Source: Cryobacterium fucosi
Lineage (GTDB): Bacteria; Actinomycetota; Actinomycetes; Actinomycetales; Microbacteriaceae
Assembly (NCBI RefSeq): GCF_004403515.1
Contig: NZ_SOHH01000038.1
Location: 36,783-100,782, forward strand
Reading direction: 5' to 3'
DNA length: 64,000 nt
In this document: positions 27,567-35,253 of the stretch, piece by piece
Position numbering within the stretch: the stretch's first letter is position 1
Layout: every line of letters starts with the position of its first letter
Position numbers and translations under genes: made by a program
The notes under the pieces: model-generated
Told to the model about the DNA's origin: nothing
The model's database searches: none
The model's input: only the letters and a program-made list of their open reading frames with translations

Positions 27567-27626
27567 GGCTGAGGTTGGAGAAGCCGGCGCAGGATGGAAC
27601 GTGCGCCCGCTTCTCCAACCTGCGCC
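27567..27626. repeat. Long hairpin, family A (second member)
   Basis: Two 26-base arms (27567–27592 and 27601–27626) pair at about 22 positions around an 8-base loop; the right arm carries GTGCGCCCGCTTCTCCAACC. The arm core matches the hairpin at 14480–14537. Beyond it, the remaining gap to 27755 holds the TerC leader and no other feature I can support; a TATATCC sequence near 27707 may be its promoter. Confidence 0.75.
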
Positions 27627-27755
27627 ACGAGGATCATGGAGCGCGGTCGCCGCGGATTCGAACGGTTGGCCCGCGTGCGGATGCGCGCAGGATTGCCGTC
27701 CCACGCCTATATCCTTGGTGAACGCCGGATTCGTTTCGATCGACGGGAAAGCACC

Positions 27756-28760
27756 ATGCTCGAAGTAACCGCGCTCCGCTGGGCGCTCACCATCGCCCTC
27801 ATCCTGGGGCTGCTCGCCCTGGACCTGGGTCTCGCTGCGGCACGGCCGCACGTTGTCAAGTTCCGCGAAGCCGTGATCTCGTCGATCCTCTACATTGCCG
27901 TGGCAATCGGGTTCGGCCTCGTCTTCGCCGCCCAGGTGGGTTGGGACTTCGGTGCGGAATACTTCGCCGGCTACATCGTGGAGAAGAGCCTGTCCATCGA
28001 CAACCTCTTCGTTTTCACGATCATCATGACGACCTTCGCCGTGCCGGACAGATACCAGCAGAAGGTTCTCATCTTCGGGATCGCCCTGGCCCTGATCATG
28101 CGAGCGATCTTCATCGCGCTGGGTGCCGCACTGCTCTCGCTATTCTCCTTCATGTTCCTGATCTTCGGTCTCGTGCTGATCGTGACGGCCGTTCAGCTCT
28201 ACCGGCACCGCAACGCCGACCCTGACGTGCAGGACAACGTCCTGGTGCGAGTGGCTCGTCGCGGACTTACGGTCACCGAGGATTACGACGGCGGCCGATT
28301 GTTCTCCCGCAGCGCCGGCCGCCGAGCGGTGACGCCGCTCTTCATCGTGCTGCTGGCCATCGGCAGCACAGACCTGTTGTTCGCGCTCGACTCGATCCCG
28401 GCGATTTTCGGGATCACCGACGAACCGTACATCGTCTTCACCGCGAACGCCTTCGCCCTGCTCGGGCTTCGCGCGCTCTTCTTCCTCGTGAAGGGACTCC
28501 TTGACCGCCTGGTCTACCTCTCCACCGGGCTGTCGCTCATCCTGGCGTTCATCGGCGTGAAGCTCGTCCTGCACTGGGGGCATGGCATCGATGACCGCGT
28601 ACCGGAGGTCAGCACCAATGCCAGCCTCATCGTCATCGGTGTCGTCTTGACCGTGACCACGATTGCCAGCCTGATCAAGGTTCGCCAGGACCCCACCGCA
28701 CGCGCCCACGCCGGCTCGCTGACAGCGGAGGATCCGCATGATTCCGGCCGCTCGAGATGA
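27756..28760 (+). CDS. TerC/Alx family integral membrane protein
   Basis: A 334-residue protein with about nine predicted membrane helices. Diagnostic segments are the acidic-helix pattern EKSLSIDNLFVF (early) and LFALDSIPAIFGIT (later), conserved in TerC/Alx metal-ion (mainly manganese) exporters and tellurite-linked proteins. GGGAAAG lies seven bases before the ATG at 27756. No manganese riboswitch of the yybP-ykoY type could be recognised upstream. A polar C-terminal tail of ~30 residues follows the last helix. Confidence 0.9.
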   Translation: MLEVTALRWALTIALILGLLALDLGLAAARPHVVKFREAVISSILYIAVAIGFGLVFAAQVGWDFGAEYFAGYIVEKSLSIDNLFVFTIIMTTFAVPDRYQQKVLIFGIALALIMRAIFIALGAALLSLFSFMFLIFGLVLIVTAVQLYRHRNADPDVQDNVLVRVARRGLTVTEDYDGGRLFSRSAGRRAVTPLFIVLLAIGSTDLLFALDSIPAIFGITDEPYIVFTANAFALLGLRALFFLVKGLLDRLVYLSTGLSLILAFIGVKLVLHWGHGIDDRVPEVSTNASLIVIGVVLTVTTIASLIKVRQDPTARAHAGSLTAEDPHDSGRSR

Positions 28761-28831
28761 CCGTCTGATCAGCCGGGTCGGGTTATGCCGTGACGAGGGC
28801 CTCGGTCGCCCGTAGCGCCTACGCTGGTGAT

Positions 28832-29206
28832 GTGCGCAGCATCCTCTTCGACTCCCCCGTCAGCCGGGCCGGCTACCTCTACGCCACCCTGGTCGCCCTG
28901 GTCTGGGGTTTTTTCTGGAGCACCGGCCGGGTCGAACGCCGGGGTGGCCTTGTCGTCTTCCGCGGGATGCCGGCCTGGGCCTTCGGCCGCGGCGGCTCGT
29001 GCGTGGGCGGCTGTTACCTGACCAACCAGAACGTCACCGACCGGATCCTGGAGCACGAGGCCGTGCACAAGCGCCAGTGGCAGCGGTACGGGATGGTCTT
29101 CCCGCTGCTCTACCTGGTGGCCGGCCGCAATCCGCTCCGGAACCGATTCGAAATCGAAGCAGGACTCGACAAGGGCGGCTACCTCGCCCGTGGGGAACAC
29201 AGATGA
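28832..29206 (+). CDS. Small HExxH-motif membrane-associated protein
   Basis: A 124-residue protein with a hydrophobic segment (residues ~11–30), Cys-rich GGSCVGGCYLT, and a zinc-protease-like motif HEAVHKRQW followed by FPLLYLVAGRNPLRNRFEIEAGL. Actinobacterial homologues are usually called Fe-S oxidoreductase without proof; the HExxH motif fits a small metallopeptidase or zinc protein better. GTG 28832 was chosen because TACGCT ends six bases before it (leaderless pattern). Its stop overlaps the next gene by four bases (ATGA). Confidence 0.7.
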   Translation: MRSILFDSPVSRAGYLYATLVALVWGFFWSTGRVERRGGLVVFRGMPAWAFGRGGSCVGGCYLTNQNVTDRILEHEAVHKRQWQRYGMVFPLLYLVAGRNPLRNRFEIEAGLDKGGYLARGEHR

Positions 29207-30045
29207 ACCAGCGAACGATCATCATCACCGGCGCCAGTGACGGCATCGGGGCCGCCGCGGCGCGCAAGCTCAGCCGTGACGGCGCACACGTCGTGATCGT
29301 GGGGCGCTCCCCCGCCAAGACGGCGTCGGTCGCCGCCGAGCTCGGCGCGGACCACCTCGTGGCCGACTTCGCCCGGCTGGACGAGGTGCGCGGGCTCGCC
29401 GCCGAGTTGCGAGAGCGCTACCCGCGGATCGACGTCCTGGCCAACAACGCCGGCGGCATCATGGGCGCCCGGCAGCTCACCGTCGACGGCCACGAGAAGA
29501 CCTTCCAGGTGAACCACCTCGCGCCGTTCCTGCTGACGACGCTCCTGATCGACCGGCTCAGCGAAAGCTCGGCCACCGTGGTCAACACGTCCAGCGCCGC
29601 GAACAGCGTCTTCGGCAAGTTCGACCTCGACGACCTCGAGGCGGATCGTTCGTACTCGCCTAACCGCGCCTACGGGAATGCCAAGCTCGCCAACATCCTC
29701 TTCACCAGGGAACTGCACGACCGTTATCACGACCAGGGAATCTCCACCGCCTCCTTCCACCCGGGCGTTGTCGCGACCGGTTTCGCCGCCGGCTCGACGA
29801 GCGTCATGCGCCTGATCTACCGCACCCCGCTCAAGCGCTTCCTGATTCCGCCGGAGCAGGGTGCCGACACCCTGACCTGGCTTGCCACGGCCACGCCGGG
29901 CACCGACTGGATCTCGGGCGAGTACTACGAGAAGCGAATCGTGCAGAAGGCGAATCCGCAGGCGTACGACCCGGCCCCCGCCGCCGGCCTCTGGGCCCGC
30001 AGCGAGGCCATGACCCGCGAATCCGCGGCACCCGTACCTGAGTGA
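29203..30045 (+). CDS. Short-chain dehydrogenase/reductase
   Basis: A 280-residue SDR of the retinol-dehydrogenase/WWOX-like group. The cofactor motif is TGASDGIGAAAA, followed by NNAGGIMGA and the catalytic pattern with YGNAKLAN. Its substrate cannot be told. The ATG overlaps the HExxH gene, so both are translated from one message, and the DUF302 gene follows by 33 bp. Confidence 0.88.
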   Translation: MNQRTIIITGASDGIGAAAARKLSRDGAHVVIVGRSPAKTASVAAELGADHLVADFARLDEVRGLAAELRERYPRIDVLANNAGGIMGARQLTVDGHEKTFQVNHLAPFLLTTLLIDRLSESSATVVNTSSAANSVFGKFDLDDLEADRSYSPNRAYGNAKLANILFTRELHDRYHDQGISTASFHPGVVATGFAAGSTSVMRLIYRTPLKRFLIPPEQGADTLTWLATATPGTDWISGEYYEKRIVQKANPQAYDPAPAAGLWARSEAMTRESAAPVPE

Positions 30046-30078
30046 CCAAGCCAACCAATCCAACCAAGGAGAAGAACG

Positions 30079-30492
30079 ATGAGCTACGCACACACCATCA
30101 CCGTGGACAAGCCGTTCGACGAGGCCGTCCGACTCACCAGGGAGGCCCTGGCCGACCAGGGCTTCGGAGTCCTGACCGAGATCGACGTCCACGCCACCTT
30201 CACCGCCAAGCTCGGGGCCGAGCAGGCGGATGCCGTGGGCGACTACCTCATCCTCGGCGCCTGCAATCCCCAGCTGGCCAGCAGGGCCATTGCCGCCGAT
30301 CCCAGCATCGGGGCGCTGCTGCCCTGCAACGTGGTCGTGCGGCGCGCGCCCGGCGCCGCGCAGACCACGGTTCAGGCGATCGACCCGGCCATCATGGTGC
30401 AGTTGAGCCATTCGCCGGAGATCAAGGACGTCGCGGCGGAGGCGGACGCCCGCCTGCGTGCGGCCCTCACCACCCTGCTCCCGCCCGCGTGA
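30079..30492 (+). CDS. DUF302 domain protein
   Basis: A 137-residue cytoplasmic protein. The segments HTITVDKPFDEAVRLTREAL, FGVLTEIDVHATF and YLILGACNPQLA are typical of DUF302, a small alpha/beta domain of unknown function often found near redox or metal-stress genes. The AAGGAG site lies seven bases before the ATG. It is the last gene of the HExxH-SDR-DUF302 group, and a strong terminator follows. Confidence 0.85.
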   Translation: MSYAHTITVDKPFDEAVRLTREALADQGFGVLTEIDVHATFTAKLGAEQADAVGDYLILGACNPQLASRAIAADPSIGALLPCNVVVRRAPGAAQTTVQAIDPAIMVQLSHSPEIKDVAAEADARLRAALTTLLPPA

Positions 30493-30537
30493 CCCCGTAG
30501 CGGGGACCCCGTAGCGGGGGCCGCGAAGCAGAATCGA

Positions 30538-30569
30538 AACGCCCGGCCTCCGCGAGGAGACCGGGCGTT
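30538..30569. terminator. Strong bidirectional hairpin terminator
   Basis: AACGCCCGG (30538–30546) pairs with CCGGGCGTT (30561–30569), and an inner CTCC/GGAG stem closes a GCGA loop. The stem ends with AA/TT on both sides, so it can work in both directions. It lies between the convergent DUF302 and katA genes, the expected place. Confidence 0.85.
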
Positions 30570-30597
30570 CCTGTCAGCGCTGAGGCTGCGGGTTCGG

Positions 30598-32094
30598 CTA
30601 CTCGGCTGCGTAGCCGGCGGATGCCTCGGCCAGCAGGTCTGCCTCGGCCCAGGCCGCGAGGTTGGCCCGCAGCTTCGCACCGAGGTCCGCGTCCACGCTG
30701 GTCCAGTAGCCGATGGCCCGCTCGGTGACCTCCGGGCGCTCGACGCCGCTGATGGCACCGGTGATGGTGTCCAGGAACCGCGCCCTGGCCGCGTCGTCGA
30801 AGACGTCTCGGTAGAGCGTGCCGGCCTGTCCGAAGTCGCTGTCCTCGCTGCGCAGCCGTGCGGCGGCGCGGAGCAGCTCGCCGTCGTTCTCCCAGCCGCC
30901 CTCCGCCGCGAGCAGCGGGTCGGCGACGGGGCCACCGAGCGAGTTCGGAGCGTAGTTCGGCGCCTCCGGGGCGTTGTAGTGGTGGCGCGCCGCGCCATCC
31001 TGCGAGTAGTTGTTCACCGGGGCCTTCGGTGCGTTGACGGGCAGCTCGGCGAAGTTGGTGCCCACCCGGTAGCGCTGCGCGTCGGGGTAGGAGAAGATGC
31101 GCGCCATCAGCATCTTGTCGGGGCTCGCCGCGATGCCCGGCACGAAGTTGGCCGGCGAGAACGCCGCCTGTTCGATCTCCGCGAAGAAGTTCTGCGGGTT
31201 GCGGTTCAGGGTGTGCGTGCCGATCAACACCCGCGGGTAGTCGGCGTGCGGCCAGACCTTGGTGATGTCGAACGGGTTGAACCGATAGGTCTTGCCGTCT
31301 TCGTAGGGCATGATCTGCACCGACACGTCCCAGGACGGGAAGTCGCCGGCCTCGATGGCGTCGTGCAGGTCGCGACGGTAATAGTCGGCGTCGGCGCCGG
31401 CGATGAGCTCGGCCTCCGAGCCCTCCATCTCGATGTTTCCCTGGTTGGAGGTGAAGTGGTACTTCACCCAGAAGCGCTCGCCCTCGGCGTTGATCCACTG
31501 GTAGGTGTGCGAGCCGAAGCCGGGCATCTCACGCCAGGAGCGCGGCAGGCCGCGGTCGCCCATCAGGTAGGTGACCTGGTGCGCGGATTCGGGAGAGAGC
31601 GTCCAGAAGTCCCACTGCATCGTGGCGTCGCGCAGGCCGGAACCCGGCAGGCGCTTCTGCGAGTGGATGAAGTCGGGGAACTTGATGCCGTCACGGATGA
31701 AGAACACGGGCGTGTTGTTGCCGACGATGTCGTAGTTGCCCTCTGAGGTGTAGAACTTCACCGAGAAGCCGCGCACGTCGCGCCAGGTGTCGGGGCTGCC
31801 CTGCTCGCCGGCGACGCTGGAGAAGCGCTGCAGCGTGTCGGTGGTCGTGCCGGGCTGGAAGACGGCGGCGCGGGTGTACGCGGACACGTCACCGGTGACC
31901 TCGAAGGTGCCGTGCGCCCCGCCGCCCTTGGCGTGGACGATTCGCTCCGGGATGCGCTCGCGGTTGAACTGGGCGAGCTTCTCGACCAGGTAGCGGTCGT
32001 GCAGGGCCGTGACTCCGTCGGTTCCCACGGTCAGGGAGTGCTCGTCGCTGGCGACGGGCGTTCCCGTCTGCGTGGTGGTGGGCTTGATAGTCAT
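30598..32094 (-). CDS. katA: Catalase (monofunctional heme catalase)
   Basis: Splits hydrogen peroxide to water and oxygen. The 498-residue protein has the distal His in [14 protein letters not shown], the essential Asn in [11 protein letters not shown], and the proximal Tyr in [14 protein letters not shown]. Length and motifs fit small-subunit (clade 3) catalases. The ATG overlaps the fur stop (ATGA), with AAAGGAG upstream inside fur, so the two are co-translated. A bidirectional terminator lies beyond the stop. Confidence 0.95.
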   Translation of the reverse strand: MTIKPTTTQTGTPVASDEHSLTVGTDGVTALHDRYLVEKLAQFNRERIPERIVHAKGGGAHGTFEVTGDVSAYTRAAVFQPGTTTDTLQRFSSVAGEQGSPDTWRDVRGFSVKFYTSEGNYDIVGNNTPVFFIRDGIKFPDFIHSQKRLPGSGLRDATMQWDFWTLSPESAHQVTYLMGDRGLPRSWREMPGFGSHTYQWINAEGERFWVKYHFTSNQGNIEMEGSEAELIAGADADYYRRDLHDAIEAGDFPSWDVSVQIMPYEDGKTYRFNPFDITKVWPHADYPRVLIGTHTLNRNPQNFFAEIEQAAFSPANFVPGIAASPDKMLMARIFSYPDAQRYRVGTNFAELPVNAPKAPVNNYSQDGAARHHYNAPEAPNYAPNSLGGPVADPLLAAEGGWENDGELLRAAARLRSEDSDFGQAGTLYRDVFDDAARARFLDTITGAISGVERPEVTERAIGYWTSVDADLGAKLRANLAAWAEADLLAEASAGYAAE

Positions 32095-32618
32095 CGTGCT
32101 CCTTTGTTCGACAGCAGTGGTGGTCCGGTAAGCGTGGTGGCCAGCTCCACCTGGCAGGCGGGGCACAGGCCCCAGTAGGTGACCTCGGCGGCCCGCACGG
32201 CGAAGCCGGCGGCGTCGTCTGGCGTCAGGCAGGGTGCCTCGCCGACGGCGCAGTCGACGTCGCGCACCGTGCCGCAGCGGGTGCAGACGATGTGGTGGTG
32301 GTTGTCGCCGACCCGGCGTTCGAACAGGGCCGCGGAGCCGGACGGTTCGATCTTGCGGGCGAGCCCGCCCGCGGTGAAGGCGGCGAGCACCCCGTAGACG
32401 GCCTGCAGAGACGTGCCGGGCAGCTCGGTGCGCACGTCGGTGAACAACCGGTCCGCGGTCGAGTGCGGGGCGTCGGCCAGAGCCCGAAGCACGGCCAGAC
32501 GCGGCGCCGTGACCTTGAGTCCGGCGGCACGGATGCTGTCGGCGAGCGCATCCACGGTGCGGACCGGAGCCGGGTGGGCGGCCTCGGCGCTCGTCTCCGT
32601 CATCCCCGTCGTCGTCAT
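32091..32618 (-). CDS. Fur-family regulator upstream of katA
   Basis: A 175-residue regulator. The winged-helix segment [20 protein letters not shown] is followed by the metal-binding [12 protein letters not shown] and a second CPAC motif near the C-terminus, giving two Cys pairs for structural zinc. Coupled to katA, it is most likely a peroxide- or iron-sensing repressor of the pair, as FurA is for katG in mycobacteria. TAGCGT lies six bases before the ATG (leaderless pattern), and a perfect palindrome overlaps the -35 element. Confidence 0.92.
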   Translation of the reverse strand: MTTTGMTETSAEAAHPAPVRTVDALADSIRAAGLKVTAPRLAVLRALADAPHSTADRLFTDVRTELPGTSLQAVYGVLAAFTAGGLARKIEPSGSAALFERRVGDNHHHIVCTRCGTVRDVDCAVGEAPCLTPDDAAGFAVRAAEVTYWGLCPACQVELATTLTGPPLLSNKGAR

Positions 32619-32624
32619 GCCTCC

Positions 32625-32655
32625 ACGCTAGCCGTTGTTTTGAGTTATTCAAAAC
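32625..32655 (-). promoter_or_regulatory. fur-katA promoter with a 19-bp palindromic operator
   Basis: On the minus strand TTGAAT (32652–32647) and TAGCGT (32630–32625) are 16 bases apart, a good -35/-10 pair. Overlapping the -35 element is GTTTTGAGTTATTCAAAAC (32637–32655, plus-strand reading), two perfect 7-base arms around a 5-base centre. Position and symmetry make it the probable Fur-family binding site. Binding is inferred. Confidence 0.75.
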
Positions 32656-32667
32656 ACGCACGTGATG

Positions 32668-32832
32668 CAGCCGGGCCTCGACGAGCTCGACCACCGCGGC
32701 CGGGTTGACGGGCTCGACCACCGCAGCCGGGCCTCGACGAGCTCGACCACCGCGGCCGGGTTGACGGGCTCGACCACCGCAGCCGGGCCTCGACGAGTTC
32801 GACCACCGGCACGAGCTCGACCACCGGCGCGC
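32668..32832. repeat. TCGAG repeat array (sixth copy)
   Basis: Alternating units of GCCTCGACGAGCTCGACCACCG and GGTTGACGGGCTCGACCACCG, about 20–25 bases each. It lies between the fur promoter and the broken DUF222 gene. With the array at 34428–34622 it brackets that gene on both sides. Confidence 0.85.
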
Positions 32833-32866
32833 CCCGGGCGATTCGTTCTCGCCGCAATCGAAACCC

Positions 32867-34173
32867 TCAGAAGGGGGCGGGCTCGGTATCGGTTTGGTCC
32901 GGTGGTGCGGCCTCCGGGTCGGGTGGCGGGGCGGCCGTGCTGGGTTTGGGTGGGGCGTGGATGATGGTGGCGGGCTCGGTGGTGAAGCTCTGGCCGGTCG
33001 GCGAGGTCCAGTGCAGGAACCCGCCGTCAAGGTGTGTGACGGTCCAGCCGGTCTCGCTTTTGAGGGCGTGGCAGGGTCCACAGAGATTTGCGAGATTGTC
33101 GTGGGCGGTGAGTCCGTCGAATTGCCAGTCCAGCGAATGATCGAGATCGCAGTGCGCCGCCGGGTTGTTGCAACCCGGGAATCGGCAGGTCTCATCGCGC
33201 AGCCGGAGCCATTTCTTCAACGGCTTCGGGAATGATCCCGGCCGACGGAGAGCACCACCCCGGTCTCTGGATGCGTGAGCAACCGGGTGAAACCGGTCGC
33301 CCCACCGGCGAGTTTCCTGGCCGTGTCGGGGTCGATCGGCCCGCACCCTTCCAGGTGTCCGGGTTCCTCGGTCTGGCCCAGCAGGGTCAGCACCGGCACG
33401 GTCACATTCACGGTGGCGCGGATCCCTTTGCCGACCCCGGAGGGGGTGACACCGTCCAGGAGCAGGTCGGTGAGCACATCCGCCCGCAATTGGGACAGCG
33501 TGCGAGACTCGGTCGGGCCTTGCAGGCCCGGTCTCTGTAAGCTCTGGGCGGTGACGCTGACCCGGTGATATGCGGCGTTGACCTTCTCGGCGGTGTCGTA
33601 GAGCAAGAGCGACGCCATCCCGTCAGCGTCAGCCTCGATCAGCACCTTCCGGTCGGCCGCGCAGATAGTGTGCCGGGCCAGGATCGTCTCGGGATGCACC
33701 CGCTCCCGAAGCAGCCGGGCCTTGTACTTGAGTTTCGCGACGGTCAGGTGCCCGGCCGTGCGGAGCAGCGCCGCCTCGAACCCGGCCTTCGCCGCATCGG
33801 GGACCGACCCGGCCTGCTCGATCAGGATCTGCGCGTGCCGGTAACTGATCAGCCCGGCCGCCAACGCCGCCCGGGTGCCGGGCAGCTCCTCGGCCAGCGC
33901 CCGGCTGGCCTCGATCAGGTTCTCCGTGGTGCGCTGCGGGAACCGCAACCTCACCGCGAGTTCGCTGACGAACTCCCGCTCCGCGACCATCCCCGGCGAC
34001 CACCGGCCCCCCGGAACCACCTCGGACGAGGCGGTCGCCTCGCTGAACCGGCGGGCCTCATCGACCTGCGCCGCCCGCCGCGCGAACGCGGCCGCGATCT
34101 CCCGCTCAGTCTGCTCGATCGCCTCAAACCGTGCATCGAGGCCCTCCTGCCGGGCAATGAACGATGCTGTCAT
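32867..34173 (-). pseudogene. DUF222/HNH endonuclease (13E12-type), frameshifted
   Basis: The N-terminal DUF222 region (about 312 residues, from ATG 34173; segment YRHAQILIEQAGSVPDAA) is open to a TGA at 33217. The C-terminal HNH part continues in another frame: [20 protein letters not shown], then [13 protein letters not shown], to a TGA at 32867. The break is near 33231–33237, between VVLSVGRDH and [14 protein letters not shown]; the missing bases suggest a small deletion, or a sequencing error. DUF222-HNH proteins are repeated 13E12-like elements in actinobacteria. Repeat arrays flank it on both sides. Confidence 0.85.
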
Positions 34174-34427
34174 ACCGGTCACGCTACGGGCACCCACCGA
34201 CATTCCCGCGCCCGAAACAACCCCCTCACACACGCCGTGGATAAGCTGATCAAACCCAGAATGTGGAGGAACGGCGGGCACCCGCTGGGGCGGCATCCCC
34301 GGGCACGCGGGGGTGCCACCGTGGAGGGCGGGATGCCCTCTCGCGGCGCCCGAATCGGCAGGGCGCTACCGCGGCCGCGGACGCGGGCTGCCGAAACCGG
34401 CGCGGCGGCGGGACCCCGGGGCGAGCG

Positions 34428-34622
34428 GGTCTCGACGAGCTCGACCACCGGGGGTGAGCGGGTCTCGACGGGCTCGACCACCGGGGGTGAACGGGTCTCG
34501 ACGAGCCCGACCACCGACACCCGGTCTCGACGAGCTCGACCACCGACACCCGGTCTCGACGAGCCCGACCACCACTGGACTCGATCACCGGCACGACTCG
34601 ACCAGCGGCGCGGGTCTCGACC
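34428..34622. repeat. TCGAG repeat array (seventh copy)
   Basis: Copies of GGTCTCGACGAGCTCGACCACC and GGTCTCGACGGGCTCGACCACC separated by GGGGGTGAGC or ACACCC spacers. The stretch 34174–34427 before it holds only weak coding potential and no gene I can support. It ends just before the 3' end of the MarR-type gene. Confidence 0.85.
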
Positions 34623-34636
34623 GGCCGGACGGGAGG

Positions 34637-35191
34637 TCACGCGGCGGACGGCCCGCCAGCATCCATCGCCCGGTCGGGGGCGAGCGCCGACTCGTAGACG
34701 CCGACAACCCGGGTGAGGAAGGCCTCGATCACGGTGCGCTCCTCGGGTGAAAGCTCCTGGGTGAGCGAGGCGACGCCGCCGATGACGGGCATCAGCTCGT
34801 CGACGGCCCGCGCCACCGAGGCGGCGGCCGGCACGACCACGACCTTCCGCCGATCGGAAGCGTGCGGATGCCGCTGCGCATGACCCAGTGCCACCAGCCG
34901 GTCCACGACCAGGGTCGTCGCCGCCGTGGAGATGTCCAATCGCCGGGAGAGCTCGCTCGGGGTCAGCGACCCGGAGACCATCAGGTGCTCCATCGCGGAC
35001 AGGTCGGTCGCATTCACGTCGAGGGCGGCGCCGACGTGGCGCTCGAAGTCCCGGGAAAGCGTGACGATCTTGCGCAGCTGATTCCCGACCCCGCCGGAGC
35101 GCGGCAGGCCGATGGCGTTGACCCCGGTCTCTCCGGCCGAGTCCCCGCCGCCCCGCGCGGCGTCGGGGGCTGAGTTGCGGCGCTGATCCAT
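34637..35191 (-). CDS. MarR-family transcriptional regulator
   Basis: A 184-residue winged-helix regulator. The HTH region is ATDLSAMEHLMVSGSLTPSE, LSRRLDISTAATTLVVDRLV and the wing HASDRRKVVVVPA. A Gly/Asp-rich N-terminus of ~30 residues precedes the domain. ATG 35191 (MDQRR) was chosen because TAGTAT ends seven bases before it; longer frames would run through the promoter. It is divergent from the MMPL transporter, which it probably represses in the usual MarR arrangement. Confidence 0.85.
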   Translation of the reverse strand: MDQRRNSAPDAARGGGDSAGETGVNAIGLPRSGGVGNQLRKIVTLSRDFERHVGAALDVNATDLSAMEHLMVSGSLTPSELSRRLDISTAATTLVVDRLVALGHAQRHPHASDRRKVVVVPAAASVARAVDELMPVIGGVASLTQELSPEERTVIEAFLTRVVGVYESALAPDRAMDAGGPSAA

Positions 35192-35253
35192 AACGGACAT
35201 ACTAGTACAAACATAGCTAGGATGCTTAGCAATAAGGCTCATTGGAGGAAATT
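35192..35253. promoter_or_regulatory. marR/MMPL divergent promoter region
   Basis: A 62-base gap. The minus-strand -10 for the regulator (TAGTAT, 35204–35199) lies within the palindrome TACTAGTA. On the plus strand TAGGAT (35218–35223) may be the MMPL -10, inside GCTA-7nt-TAGC (35216–35230 region). GGAGGA precedes the GTG of the transporter. The palindromes are candidate MarR operators; none is long enough to be sure. Confidence 0.5.

Noticed and set aside
27645-27670. T-loop-like string GATTCGAAC that suggested a tRNA on the minus strand
   Set aside because: The stems on both sides do not pair and no acceptor or anticodon arm can be drawn around it.
27627-27755. Possible yybP-ykoY manganese riboswitch before the TerC gene
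   Set aside because: The conserved loop sequences of that aptamer are not present, although TerC genes often carry it.
33217-34296. Taking the DUF222 frame as an intact gene
   Set aside because: The HNH half continues in another frame right after the stop, so the gene is frameshifted.
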